The notes: generated by a model not told the origin, from the sequence alone. A stretch of DNA of 64,000 nt from Hymenobacter sp. UV11 (GCF_004684095.1 NZ_SRII01000011.1:148664-212663); one strand, 5' to 3'; positions 11,567 to 20,438 are shown, counted from the stretch's first letter. Numbers and translations: made by a program.

Positions 11567-12133
11567 ATGATTTCCACCCTCATCTATATCCGCCACATGG
11601 TGTGCGTAAAGTGCATCCTCGTGGTCCGCGAATGCCTCGTGGAGCTCGGGCTGCAGCCCCTGCGCGTAGAGCTTGGAGAAGTGGAAGTGCTGGGCCCGGC
11701 CGAAACCATCGACTGGGCCCGGCTACGGCAGTGCCTGGCAGCAGAGGGGTTTGAAATCCTGGACCAGCAGGGCGCCCAACAACGGCTGGTGGGTGCCATC
11801 AAGGCCGCGGTTGCGGAACTGCTGCAGCGCGAGCCGGCAGCGCTGCGCAGCGGGCACTTCTCGCATCACCTCAGCCAGCGGCTGGGCCAGCGGTTTGCTT
11901 ACTTAAGCAGTGTTTTCTCTAGCACAGAGGGCGTCAATTTAGAGCAATACGTGGTCCGCGAGCGGGTTCAAGAAGCCCAAAGACTGCTGCGCACGACGGC
12001 CTTGCCCGTGGGGCGGATTGCCAACTTTTTGGGTTTCAGCAACCTGAGCCACCTCTCACGCCAGTTTCAGCGGGGGACGGGCGTTTCGCCCAGCGACTAC
12101 CGGCGCCAGTGTTTGGTGAAGGCGGAGTCCTAG
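11567..12133 (+). CDS. HMA-like sensor fused to AraC DNA-binding domain
   Basis: The start at 11567 gives MISTLIYIRHMVCVKC, which is better than the TTG at 11549. Residues 1-75 look like an HMA ferredoxin-like fold with the ligand loop MVCVKC. The C-terminal half has two helix-turn-helix motifs of AraC type (LPVGRIANFLGFSNLSHLSR; GVSPSDYRR). I infer a metal-responsive activator, with the Cys pair sensing copper or a similar ion. The gene starts 18 bp after the permease stop and so is the end of the pump operon. Close relatives lie at 39132, 45497 and 62149 (broken), and a lone sensor domain at 63344. Confidence 0.85.
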   Translation: MISTLIYIRHMVCVKCILVVRECLVELGLQPLRVELGEVEVLGPAETIDWARLRQCLAAEGFEILDQQGAQQRLVGAIKAAVAELLQREPAALRSGHFSHHLSQRLGQRFAYLSSVFSSTEGVNLEQYVVRERVQEAQRLLRTTALPVGRIANFLGFSNLSHLSRQFQRGTGVSPSDYRRQCLVKAES

Positions 12134-12257
12134 CAGCTAACCTCCCCCGTGGGCCCCGGCAGCTGCAGCCGTACAATGGGTTGCCGTGTCCGTCGGAGAC
12201 ACTCGTATCTGTCCTTTAGGGAAAGGGTGCGGAGAGAGAAAAAGAAAACCAGCTACT

Positions 12258-12289
12258 AATTATGCAGCAGATGCTGGCAAATTGTGCAC
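12258..12289 (+). promoter_or_regulatory. Candidate AraC site before csp-like gene
   Basis: AATTATGCAG and AATTGTGCAC form a direct repeat with a 22 bp period, ending 61 bp before the start at 12351. It is one of the weaker copies of the recurring element. Confidence 0.4.
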
Positions 12290-12350
12290 AACTACCAGGC
12301 TTGTGGCGAGTAAAACCTTCCATACCATTCTCCACCTAACTTTTCAACCC

Positions 12351-12692
12351 ATGCATTCTCAAAACCAAAGCCTCCTCGCCGCGCTCTACGCCTGCGTCAA
12401 CTCCTGCGAGCACTGCGCCAGCGCCTGCTTGAGCGAGCAGGACGTTAAAATGATGGCCCGCTGTATTCAGCTCGACCGCGATTGCGCCGACATCTGCGCC
12501 CTGACCGCCCGCTTCGTGGCCCGCGGCTCCGAGCACGCTCAGCACCTGCTGCGCGAGTGCGCCGAAATCTGCAAGGCCTGCGGCGACGAATGCGAGAAGC
12601 ACGGTGCCCACATGGAGCACTGCCGCGAGTGCGCCGAGGCCTGCCGCCGCTGCGAAGAGGCCTGCCGGGCCGGGCTGGGGGTGGCCGCTTAA
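12351..12692 (+). CDS. Cytosolic copper storage protein, DUF326/Csp type
   Basis: The start MHSQNQ at 12351 is chosen because the identical start is used by the paralogue at 46636. The 113-residue protein has no signal peptide and is a four-helix bundle with about 16 Cys in CxxxC patterns: CVNSCEHCASAC, CIQLDRDCADIC, CAEICKACGDEC, CRECAEACRRCEEAC. This matches the Csp/DUF326 family, in which Cys residues line the inside of the bundle and hold many Cu(I) ions. A terminator follows at 12709. It probably buffers cytosolic copper. Confidence 0.92.
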   Translation: MHSQNQSLLAALYACVNSCEHCASACLSEQDVKMMARCIQLDRDCADICALTARFVARGSEHAQHLLRECAEICKACGDECEKHGAHMEHCRECAEACRRCEEACRAGLGVAA

Positions 12693-12708
12693 TCCAAGTG
12701 ATAGGCTG

Positions 12709-12742
12709 AAAAGCCGGCCCGGAAATGTCTGGGCCGGCTTTT
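12709..12742 (+). terminator. Terminator after Csp gene
   Basis: AAAAGCCGGCCC and GGGCCGGCTTTT are perfect 12-base arms with a 10-base loop. Confidence 0.85.
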
Positions 12743-12781
12743 GCATGCTCGAAACTTCCGGAAGATGGAGGGGAAGAAGCA

Positions 12782-12812
12782 AATCTTGCAATTCAGCGGC
12801 ACAATTTTATAC
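12782..12812 (+). promoter_or_regulatory. Candidate AraC site before HMA gene
   Basis: AATCTTGCAA, 11 bases, AATTTTATAC: direct repeat with a 21 bp period, ending 80 bp before the start at 12893. It matches the recurring consensus closely. Confidence 0.6.
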
Positions 12813-12892
12813 CCCTCCGGCCCGCACTTGGCGCCAGCTTTGCATGTTCTTACTACCGAGCCTTCATTCAGCGCTTTTTAATTTAATTTCCC

Positions 12893-13102
12893 ATGAAAAC
12901 GCTTCAATTTAAAACCAACATCAACTGCGGCGGCTGCATCAAAGCCGTGACCCCCACCCTTAACCAGGAAGCCGGCGCCGGCAACTGGCAGGTAGACACG
13001 GCCAACCCCGACAAAATTCTAACGGTGACGTCCGATAAGCTCAGCGCGGAACAAGTTGTGGCCGCGGTAGAGCAGGCCGGCTTTAAAATCCAGGCGGCGT
13101 AG
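12893..13102 (+). CDS. CopZ-like HMA metallochaperone
   Basis: A single HMA domain of 69 residues. The ligand loop is NINCGGCIKAV (C-G-G-C in place of the common MxCxxC), followed by the usual second helix EQVVAAVEQAGFKI. Such proteins carry Cu(I) or other soft metal ions to P-type ATPases in the cytosol. It stands alone between the copper storage gene and a multicopper oxidase, with its own promoter element and a strong terminator. A Cys-free relative is at 17434. Confidence 0.88.
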   Translation: MKTLQFKTNINCGGCIKAVTPTLNQEAGAGNWQVDTANPDKILTVTSDKLSAEQVVAAVEQAGFKIQAA

Positions 13103-13153
13103 TTCCTGCGTTCGGCGGTGCCGTCGCTGCCCGTGCGGGCGAAGCAGAACCTC

Positions 13154-13199
13154 TATAACAGAAGCCCCGGCTATTCACATAGCCGGGGCTTCTGTTATA
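13154..13199 (+). terminator. Long perfect hairpin after HMA gene
   Basis: Two perfect 21-base arms (13154-13174 and 13179-13199) surround a 4-base loop. The stem core is AGCCCCGGCTA. The arms are longer than a usual terminator stem. Confidence 0.75.
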
Positions 13200-13635
13200 A
13201 ATGGTAACCGTGAAACGTAGCTACCACCCGGGATGAAAGCAGTCGGCCGGCGGCAGCGAGCATTAGGACACTCCGGTACGCAACGCGTTTGTGCGGGCAG
13301 CGTCGTAGGGCATGGTCTCAGATAGCGCCCGGTAATGGCATTAAGGCTGGACTACTGGGGCGTCTAAGTCTCAAGAAGTGCGGAGGTGAGCGTCGATGCT
13401 GGGAATTATGTAATCTCTGCCCAGAATAGCAGCAAACAAGGGGGAAGGGTAAGCGTAAGGCTTCTGACAAAGCCTCTTGCGGTCGCAAGCTCGTTGAATT
13501 CCATCCGGGGGCATCCGGCCGCATGCTGGCTCATGCAATATGCGTAGCCGGCCGGAGGCCTCGCACCCGCTCGTCGGGCCAGGGCCGGACAAGGTTGCCC
13601 AACGGCGTCGCGGTCAATTTTTTACCCAGTTTTCT
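13200..13635. other. Intergenic region without recognisable gene
   Basis: No coding signal is convincing here. At 13404-13434 AATTATGTAA and AATAGCAGCA sit 21 bp apart and may be a weak copy of the recurring operator; the distance to the next start (about 200 bp) is larger than for other copies. Confidence 0.4.
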
Positions 13636-16600
13636 ATGTTTGAAGATTTTCCCAACCTGCATCCCTTGGTGGTGCATTTGCCCATCGTCCTCATCCTGCT
13701 CTCAGCTGGCCTGCAGGCGCTGCTCGTGATTAGGGACTGGCCACAGGTGCGCTGGGTTGCACTGGCTACCATGAGCGGCGGTTTTGCCGGGGCCATCGCG
13801 GCCAGTACCTACTTCCACGCCATGCCAATGGGCCTGCCCCCCAAAGCCGCGGCCGTATTCAACACGCACGAGCAATACGCCAGCTATACGCTATGGCTAG
13901 CCGGCATAACCCTGCTGCTGGGTGTTGGGGCCTTATTTTTCAAGACCCAACACCGTGCCTACGAACTACTGGTGCTAGTCGTGGCGCTGGCTGCCGCCGG
14001 GGCCGTAACCGTGACCGGCCACCACGGAGCGCGACTGGTGTACATCGAAGGTGTAGGGCCGCAAGGCCACCTGGTGATGAAGGGTGAGCATGACGAAAAG
14101 CACGAAGGGCAGCAGCAAGCCATGCCTGGCATGAACATGAAAGCGGGCGATAGTATGCAGGTGGCTCCAAGCAAAGCTCCTAAGCCAGCCGCTCGCCAAC
14201 CCCGCGTTCCCGGCACTACTTACTATATGAGCAGCTCTGCCCACTGGAGCGGGGGCGGAATGCAGCAGCCCGGCATGAAGGGCATGAGTATGCCCGCCAC
14301 CCAGCCCATGCCTGGTAGGAAGGGCATGGATATGGGGAGTGGTTCTAAAGCAAAAAGTGCCCCCAATCAGGGAGTCAGGCCCAAAGCCAAGCCTGTGTCC
14401 GCTCGCATGAAAGGCATGGATATGAAAGGAATGACTGGGAAAGGCACCGGCGCAAAGAGCCCGTCCCAACCGCCCATGAAGTCCATGCCGGGAATGACCA
14501 GGAAACAGGCCCCGGCCCGGCCGGCTGCGAAAAGTAAGGCCATGCCGGGCATGGGCGGCACACCGGCCACCGAAATGGAGGCCATGCCCGGCATGGATAT
14601 GAACGGCTCAGAAAAACGGTCCGCTGCCGACAACCAAGCCGGGCAGGGGAGGAGCATGGGGGCCATGCCCGGTATGAGTATGCCCGCAACGCCCGCGCCG
14701 GCCTTTCTCTACGACAACAACCCGGCCTGGGAAAAAGCCCATCCCACGCCCACCACGTACCGGGGCAAGCGCGTGGTGTACGACCTGTACGTGCACGACA
14801 CCCTGGCCAATTTCACGGGCAAAAAGCGCTGGGCCATTGCCGTCAACGGCCACATTCCGGCCCCTACGCTCACGTTTACCGACAGCGACACGGCCGTAAT
14901 CCGGGTGCATAACCGGATGAAAATGGAGACGATAGTGCATTGGCACGGCCTGCTGGTGCCCAACGCCCAGGACGGAGTGCCCTACCTGACCACTACTCCC
15001 ATCAAGCCGGGCACCACGCACACGTTCACCTTCCCGTTGCGGCAGAGCGGCACCTACTGGTACCACTCCCACACGGCCTTGCAGGAGCAGGCCGGCCTCT
15101 ATGGCTCCATCGTGGTGAAGCGACCCGACGAGGCCCCGCTGACGGAAAAGGTGCTGCTGCTCTCCGACTGGACGGACGAAAACCCGCACCAAGTGCTGCG
15201 CTACCTGAAAAAAAGCGCGGAGTGGTACTCCATCCGCAAGGGCGCGTTGCAGAGCTACGGCGAAGCCATTGCCGCCGGCTACTTCAAAGACAAGGTGCAG
15301 CAGGAGTGGAAGCGCATGACGCCCATGGACGTGGCCGACGTGTACTACGACCGTTTCCTCATCAACGGTCAGGAAAAGAGCTACTTCCAAGGCGTGAAGC
15401 CCGGCGAGCGCGTAAAGCTGCGGCTCATCAACGGCGGCTCGTCTACCTACTTTACCGTGCAGTTTGCTGGCGGCCCCATGCAAGTAGTGGCGGCTGACGG
15501 CATCAACATCGTGCCGGTGACGGTGGACAAGATTGAAATGGCGACCGCCGAAACCTACGACGTCATCGTCACGGTGCCGGCCAACGGGGCGTACGAGCTG
15601 CGGGCCACCTCCTGGGACATCGTGGGCCACGGCTCGGTATTTCTGGGCAACGGCCCCGAGATGCCGGCGCCTACGCTGCCCAAGCTGGATTATTTCGCCA
15701 TGCTGCGGGCCATGAACGGCATGATGAGCAGCATGAACATGAGCGGCGGCGGTATGAACATGGGCACCATGCAAAACATGAAGGGAATGAGCACGGGCGG
15801 CCCGCCCACCGCCCCCCCGATGCCCGGCATGGACATGAATAGCAAGCCCGCCGGGGCCCCCTTGAAGGGCATGGATATGAATAGCAAGCCTGCGGCGGCT
15901 CCCAAACCGAAAAGCGCCCCGATGCCGGGCATGGATATGGCCAACGACCAGGGCACCATGCCGGGAATGTTCATGTCTATGAATATGCCCGGCATGGGTG
16001 GCAGCGGCACCCAACTCAGCTACGATATGCTGAAAGCCATTCACCCCACCACGCTCGATTCGACCAATAAAGTACGGGAGGTGAAGCTGACCCTGACGGG
16101 CAATATGCTGCGCTACGTCTGGTCGTTCGACAACAAAACGCTGTCCGAGGCCGACGTGATTCCCATCAGGCGGGGCGAGAACGTACGCTTCGTGCTCACC
16201 AATACCACCATGATGCGCCACCCCATGCACTTGCACGGGCACTTCTTCCGGTTCGTCACCGCCCAGGGCCGGTACTCGCCCATGCTGCACACCTTCGACA
16301 TCAAGCCGATGGAAACCGTCACCATCGAGTTTCTGGCCGATGAGGACAAGGCTTGGTTTTTTCACTGCCACAACCTCTACCACATGATGAGCGGCATGGC
16401 CCGCATCGTGAGTTACGAGGACGGCCCCAAAAACGAGTTTGCCAAAACCGGCTACCGGGGCCTGACACGGGAAGACAACGTGCTGTATCCCTGGGCCGAC
16501 GTGGCCGTGCATAGCCAGGGAGCCTTTGGGCAGTTCAACCTGTCCAACAACAAAAACGCCCTGGAAATCGACGCCCGCGCGTCGCGCCGGGGCGACGTGG

Positions 16601-16992
16601 AAGTAGAAAACCACCTGCTGCGCTACCTCGACAAGCGGCAGTACTTGGCCGCGTTCGTGGGGTTCGACTACCGCAACGACAAACTGCTGCTCCAGGAAGG
16701 GGTGCGCAACCTCAACGGCAAGTACGACCGGCGGGTGTTCGACGCGGGCTTTTACTACCTGCTGCCCATGCTGGTGCGCTCCGAGTTTCGGGTTGACGAC
16801 AACGGCCGGTTCCGGCTCCAACTAGAGCGGCGCGATTTGGCGCTGAGCAATAATTTCTTTGCCGACCTGGTGGTGAACACCGACCTGGAATACACCATCG
16901 GCTTCCGCTACCAGTTCAGCCGCTATTTCTCCGCCAGCACCAACTACGACAGCGACTACAAGTGGGGAGCGGGCCTGACGTTTCACTACTAG
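13636..16992 (+). CDS. Giant multicopper oxidase: DUF2231 - Met-rich - MCO - beta barrel
   Basis: The start at 13636 (MFEDFPNLHPLVVHLPIVL) gives 1118 residues. Residues 1-125 are a DUF2231 domain with four membrane helices. Residues 150-350 are Met-rich (MPGM, GMDM). The oxidase spans about 355-940: HWHG near 434, WYHSH near 477, HPMHLHGH near 861 and HCHNLYHMMSGM near 909, giving type 1, 2 and 3 copper ligands. A second Met-rich insert lies at 688-792. The last 160 residues resemble a CopB-like outer membrane barrel. The known role of the family is Cu(I) oxidation in the periplasm. One chain with inner-membrane, periplasmic and possibly outer-membrane parts is remarkable. Confidence 0.85.
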   Translation: MFEDFPNLHPLVVHLPIVLILLSAGLQALLVIRDWPQVRWVALATMSGGFAGAIAASTYFHAMPMGLPPKAAAVFNTHEQYASYTLWLAGITLLLGVGALFFKTQHRAYELLVLVVALAAAGAVTVTGHHGARLVYIEGVGPQGHLVMKGEHDEKHEGQQQAMPGMNMKAGDSMQVAPSKAPKPAARQPRVPGTTYYMSSSAHWSGGGMQQPGMKGMSMPATQPMPGRKGMDMGSGSKAKSAPNQGVRPKAKPVSARMKGMDMKGMTGKGTGAKSPSQPPMKSMPGMTRKQAPARPAAKSKAMPGMGGTPATEMEAMPGMDMNGSEKRSAADNQAGQGRSMGAMPGMSMPATPAPAFLYDNNPAWEKAHPTPTTYRGKRVVYDLYVHDTLANFTGKKRWAIAVNGHIPAPTLTFTDSDTAVIRVHNRMKMETIVHWHGLLVPNAQDGVPYLTTTPIKPGTTHTFTFPLRQSGTYWYHSHTALQEQAGLYGSIVVKRPDEAPLTEKVLLLSDWTDENPHQVLRYLKKSAEWYSIRKGALQSYGEAIAAGYFKDKVQQEWKRMTPMDVADVYYDRFLINGQEKSYFQGVKPGERVKLRLINGGSSTYFTVQFAGGPMQVVAADGINIVPVTVDKIEMATAETYDVIVTVPANGAYELRATSWDIVGHGSVFLGNGPEMPAPTLPKLDYFAMLRAMNGMMSSMNMSGGGMNMGTMQNMKGMSTGGPPTAPPMPGMDMNSKPAGAPLKGMDMNSKPAAAPKPKSAPMPGMDMANDQGTMPGMFMSMNMPGMGGSGTQLSYDMLKAIHPTTLDSTNKVREVKLTLTGNMLRYVWSFDNKTLSEADVIPIRRGENVRFVLTNTTMMRHPMHLHGHFFRFVTAQGRYSPMLHTFDIKPMETVTIEFLADEDKAWFFHCHNLYHMMSGMARIVSYEDGPKNEFAKTGYRGLTREDNVLYPWADVAVHSQGAFGQFNLSNNKNALEIDARASRRGDVEVENHLLRYLDKRQYLAAFVGFDYRNDKLLLQEGVRNLNGKYDRRVFDAGFYYLLPMLVRSEFRVDDNGRFRLQLERRDLALSNNFFADLVVNTDLEYTIGFRYQFSRYFSASTNYDSDYKWGAGLTFHY

Positions 16993-17049
16993 TCGGGCCG
17001 CCCGCTTCGCTCCGTGCTTCGACATCGGGTTTGCTAACCGCTTGGCCCA

Positions 17050-17161
17050 GCCAGGAGCAGCCCACTCCGGCCACCAGGTGGCAGAGGATGTGGCAGTGGA
17101 AAAACAAGCCCTGAAAAGACGTGCAGCCCTCTTCAAACACCGCATGAACGACGTGCCCATG
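17050..17161 (-). pseudogene. Remnant of a multicopper oxidase C-terminus
   Basis: Read on the minus strand, one frame gives HGHVVHAVFEEGC, then FQGLFFHCHILCHLVAGVG. HGH and HCHxxCH are the C-terminal copper-binding blocks of multicopper oxidases, but here they are only about 20 residues apart, the HGH block is preceded directly by a stop (TGA), and no ORF of useful length remains. This is a deleted, decayed oxidase convergent with the intact one. The rest of 16993-17433 shows nothing else I can name. Confidence 0.6.
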
Positions 17162-17433
17162 TCAGCCTGGTACTGCGCGCTGGAAATAGACCTGCGCCAG
17201 AAGCCAGGCAAAACCAAGGTACCCACTCCACTACAAGCCGAGCAGGGCGTGTTGTATTAGCAGCTCGAAATGCTAGTCATACTGGGGCCTAGGCCCAGAA
17301 GTAAGAACTAAATGCGTACTATTCGCTACTAAATTACCGAGCACGCCTCGGTTCCGCTCAGGCTGACGGACCGCCGCTGACGCAAAAGCAAGCCTAATAA
17401 CAAACTCCACACGTCCATTCCTACACAAAAACC

Positions 17434-17673
17434 ATGGAACTACTAAAATTCAAAACTACTGTCACGACAGCGGAAGCGGTGGCCAAGGTCGCCCCTGCTT
17501 TAAACAGACTGCCAGCAGTGGTGAAGTGGGATATAGCTTCCGAAACCGAGCCCCATGTGTTAAGCATCTCAGGGCATGAGCTGGACCCGCAGCAGATAGA
17601 AAACGTGTTTCGGGAAGCCGGTTTTCAGGCCAAGCTCCTTCGCGTGCTAGGGATAGGAGGAGACGACGTGTAG
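17434..17673 (+). CDS. HMA-like protein without Cys ligands
   Basis: The 79-residue product starts MELLKFKTTVTTAEAVAKVAPALNRL. It aligns along its whole length with the HMA protein at 12893 (MKTLQFKTNINCGGCIKAV): same strand, loop, helix, and the closing HELDPQQIENVFREAGFQAKL. The two metal-binding Cys are replaced (CGGC became TAEA) and the protein has no Cys at all. It may have become a partner or decoy domain, or it is decaying. It stands alone, with 200 bp of unassigned DNA after it. Confidence 0.65.
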   Translation: MELLKFKTTVTTAEAVAKVAPALNRLPAVVKWDIASETEPHVLSISGHELDPQQIENVFREAGFQAKLLRVLGIGGDDV

Positions 17674-17873
17674 GCAGAACCGCGTGCGGCACCCACTAGC
17701 AGCAGCGATACGGACCTGACTAGGTACACAATTTCCGGCAATTATTACATAGTTTATTGCAAAGCAACTAGTTAGCTATTGCTATTCGAGTAGCCAGTTA
17801 TCCGGCTTGCCAGTTGCTAATTCCTCGGGTTCTCATTTCAGGGTACTTTTCCACGTGAACTCCACCTTGTTCT

Positions 17874-18095
17874 ATGACCATCAAGCAGTTGCAGCACTTG
17901 CTTCGCCGGCTGACTACGCGCGCGGCGAAGCCAGCAACGGCCGATATTGAGGCCAGCTGGCAACAGCTGACCATCCGCTTCGACCAGCTACAATTGCCCG
18001 GTCAGAGTGGCAGCGACTTGGCCCGACACTGCATCGACCGGCCGGGCCCGCACGGCGCTTTATCGAAGGAGGCTATCCGTGCGCCCGCAGTCTAG
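17874..18095 (+). CDS. Small hypothetical protein with DRPGPH motif
   Basis: A 73-residue ORF, not recognised. It has an N-terminal helical, Arg-rich part (QLQHLLRRLTTRAA) and a SWQQLTIRFDQL segment, and contains IDRPGPHGAL near the C-terminus. The minus-strand ORF at 38035-38271 has WQRLAPRFATL and VDRPGPHVFD in the same order, so both appear to be members of one small family. No signal peptide or metal cluster. The following 270 bp up to 18365 hold nothing I can identify. Confidence 0.45.
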   Translation: MTIKQLQHLLRRLTTRAAKPATADIEASWQQLTIRFDQLQLPGQSGSDLARHCIDRPGPHGALSKEAIRAPAV

Positions 18096-18365
18096 GCCAT
18101 GCTGAACAAATCAATTGTACCAGGGCCGTGACACCCAGCTTAACTGTCGCGTTGGTGGAGTAGCTGTCGTTGTTCGCGTCCGGCTATAAGTGCCAGATAA
18201 TGGCTATCCAGGTGAGGAATTGAGTTTTATACGGGTTATGAATGTCGCCCGCGAGCAGGCGCCGGCCAGGGTGGGGGTACCCCTGGTATCCAAGTTCATC
18301 GCACTAGGCTCAACCCTACGCGTTTAGCCTCAAATCCTGCTTCCCGTAGCCTCGCCCATGTTCCC

Positions 18366-19127
18366 ATGCCTGTTTTCCGCCTCCTTCTATATATAGCTGC
18401 CGGCTTGGTTCTGGTATTGGGCGGTTGCCGGTCGTCCGCTGTAGTGCCTAGGTTTTCAGTTGCTGGTGGGTATGGGCCCCCGCGACCGGTACAGCACGTC
18501 GATACGGCAACGGCGCTAACTGCCCCGGGGCGCCGCCCCACCCAGCGGAGGCGGGTGAATGCGGAAGCGCGGCCCGGGGTTATGGGCCCGCAGGTCCGGG
18601 CACCCAGGCGGGAAAAGGAGCCTGCGGGTAGCCGGGATACAAAAGCAACGGCCGCTGACACTGCGCGTAGCACAACCCAGCCTATAGCCCTGCGCGGGAC
18701 ACGCCAGTCTGTTTCGCCCAAATTATTCAGCGCCCAAACGCTGGTTCACTACGGCCTGCACTTTGTGTTCCCGGTAGTGCTGGCGCTGGTATTTTTCCCC
18801 CTGCTGTGGCAAACTGCCTACCTGATTATGCTGGCCACAATGCTCATGGACCTGGACCATCTGCTGGCCAAACCCATCTTCGACCCACTGCGCTGCAGTG
18901 TGGGCTATCATCCGTTGCATTCTTTTTATGCCATCCCGGTGTATGGGTTGCTGCTCCTGCTGCCGGCGACGCAAATGGTCGCCGTGGGCCTGCTTTTTCA
19001 CCTGCTCACCGATACGGTAGATTGCTTGTGGAACTTCAGCCACTGCCGCGAGTGCTACCTTAGCTCCCGGATTTATGCTTTACGCAACCGGGTGCGGCAG
19101 CTACTGGGCCGTGTTAAGGTCGAGTAA
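18366..19127 (+). CDS. DUF6122 membrane protein with lipoprotein-like N-terminus
   Basis: The protein has 253 residues. Residues 1-21 look like a lipoprotein signal (LVLVLGGC) and 22-118 are a low-complexity, Arg/Pro/Ala-rich stretch. From about 120 on it is a DUF6122 protein: TLVHYGLHFVFPVV, then MDLDHLLAKPIFDPLRCS, GYHPLHSFYAI and LLFHLLTDTVDCLWNF, with three or four membrane helices and conserved Asp/His residues that could bind a metal. DUF6122 proteins usually lack the front part. A 26-base hairpin follows. Confidence 0.75.
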   Translation: MPVFRLLLYIAAGLVLVLGGCRSSAVVPRFSVAGGYGPPRPVQHVDTATALTAPGRRPTQRRRVNAEARPGVMGPQVRAPRREKEPAGSRDTKATAADTARSTTQPIALRGTRQSVSPKLFSAQTLVHYGLHFVFPVVLALVFFPLLWQTAYLIMLATMLMDLDHLLAKPIFDPLRCSVGYHPLHSFYAIPVYGLLLLLPATQMVAVGLLFHLLTDTVDCLWNFSHCRECYLSSRIYALRNRVRQLLGRVKVE

Positions 19128-19153
19128 AGGGGAACTAAGGTTTTATACACTAA

Positions 19154-19212
19154 TCACGAAGTGGGGTGCGAGTCGATAACATGAAATTATCGACTCGCAC
19201 CCCACTTCGTGA
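19154..19212. terminator. Bidirectional terminator with 26-base perfect arms
   Basis: Arms 19154-19179 and 19187-19212 are perfect complements around a 7-base loop. The hairpin lies between two convergent genes and can serve both. Confidence 0.8.
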
Positions 19213-19304
19213 CGAGTATAAGTGCAGTAGGTGGAGCAGCATTAGCGCTAGCGCTTGAATCCCCGAAGCGGCTTACTTCGAAATATATGGGACAGGGCCA
19301 GCCC

Positions 19305-20438
19305 CTAGGGGTTGACGGTGTAGAACGTATCCATACCGGCTGCTGCGTGGTTACTTACGTGGCAATGGTAGGCCCATTTGCCGGGGTCGTCGGGGGTCAT
19401 GTCGGCCACGAAGGAGGATGCCGGCAGTATCTCAATCACGTCGGTATCCCGGTGATTGATGACGGTAGCGTTGCCGTGCCAGTGGGCCGTATGCACTCCC
19501 GTCACGTCGCCAAAGCCCATCACGTACCAGCGCACGTGCTGGCCCTTGGTCATGTTAAGGGGAGCATTGTTATTGGCCATAATGTAGCCGTTGATGCTGT
19601 GCATCATGTTACTCATCTTAAAATCATCCGGATTGGGATTGATAAAGCCGGGCAGGTAGGTGGCGATGTTGCGGGCCAAATAGGGACTCATGTTCTCGTC
19701 GAAGATGTTGTAGAGCGTCACCAGTTCGCGGTCCACGTCCGTAGGGGTGGCATCGGCGTTAGCCATAGACCGCTTGGTCACAACAATGGCCCCAACCATG
19801 CCCGCGTATAAATCACTCTGATTGGTATTGACGGCCGAATGGTACACCCACATCGTAGAGCTACCCTCCTCCGGGGCGGGTCCTGAGCCTTCGCGTGCAA
19901 AAAATCGGTAGACGTAGGAGGCATTGGGCGCAATTAGGCTGGCCTGCGTGCCCGCCGCGTTGCCTGAGCCCTCCGATTCTTTGCCGTAAAGCAAGCCGTG
20001 CACGTGAATACTGGCTCGAATCGTCGTTTTATTCTTGAAATACACCTTTACCGAGTCGCCCACGACCGCCCGGATAACGGGTCCGAGCAGGCCCAGGTGT
20101 GCCCACTCCGGAGCAATGGGCTTCGGGGTGGTGAAGGTGGCGTCGGTGTATTCCACGTAGCGGGCCTTGCGGTAGGTGCTGCCGATGCGGGGGTGGGGGC
20201 CGGTGGGGGTGCGCACGGCAAACACCGAATCCAACTTACTGAAAGGCATCCCGGAAAACACATTGCGGCCTTCCGGCAGGTAGTTCCAGTCCACTTCCTC
20301 GGCGGCGATATAATACACCCGCGTCTGTACCGGCGGACCGGAATTGGGCGTCACAGCATCGTCCTTTTTGCAGGCACTAACCAGCAGCAACAGCAGGGCA
20401 AACAAGCTAAGCTTGGGTATATAAAATTTCCTTTTCAT
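19305..20438 (-). CDS. Hephaestin/ceruloplasmin-like multicopper oxidase lipoprotein
   Basis: The 377-residue protein has lipobox LLVSAC (Cys 23). It starts with YYIAAEEVDWNYLPEGRN, very like the YYIAAEE-DYAP entry of ceruloplasmin and hephaestin domains. Copper motifs: HVHGLLYGKESEG and WVYHSAV in the first cupredoxin domain, HTAHWHGN and YHCHVSNHAAAGM in the second. It thus resembles a two-domain multicopper oxidase; active copper sites would form between subunits of a trimer (known for two-domain enzymes, inferred here). Ferroxidase or cuprous oxidase activity is possible. It diverges from the next gene across 280 bp. Confidence 0.8.
   Translation of the reverse strand: MKRKFYIPKLSLFALLLLLVSACKKDDAVTPNSGPPVQTRVYYIAAEEVDWNYLPEGRNVFSGMPFSKLDSVFAVRTPTGPHPRIGSTYRKARYVEYTDATFTTPKPIAPEWAHLGLLGPVIRAVVGDSVKVYFKNKTTIRASIHVHGLLYGKESEGSGNAAGTQASLIAPNASYVYRFFAREGSGPAPEEGSSTMWVYHSAVNTNQSDLYAGMVGAIVVTKRSMANADATPTDVDRELVTLYNIFDENMSPYLARNIATYLPGFINPNPDDFKMSNMMHSINGYIMANNNAPLNMTKGQHVRWYVMGFGDVTGVHTAHWHGNATVINHRDTDVIEILPASSFVADMTPDDPGKWAYHCHVSNHAAAGMDTFYTVNP

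Noticed and set aside
14608..16821. A 737-codon open frame on the minus strand opposite the giant oxidase gene
   Set aside because: High GC content creates long antisense frames. The plus strand has clear oxidase motifs; the antisense product is His/Val-rich low-complexity sequence without any domain.
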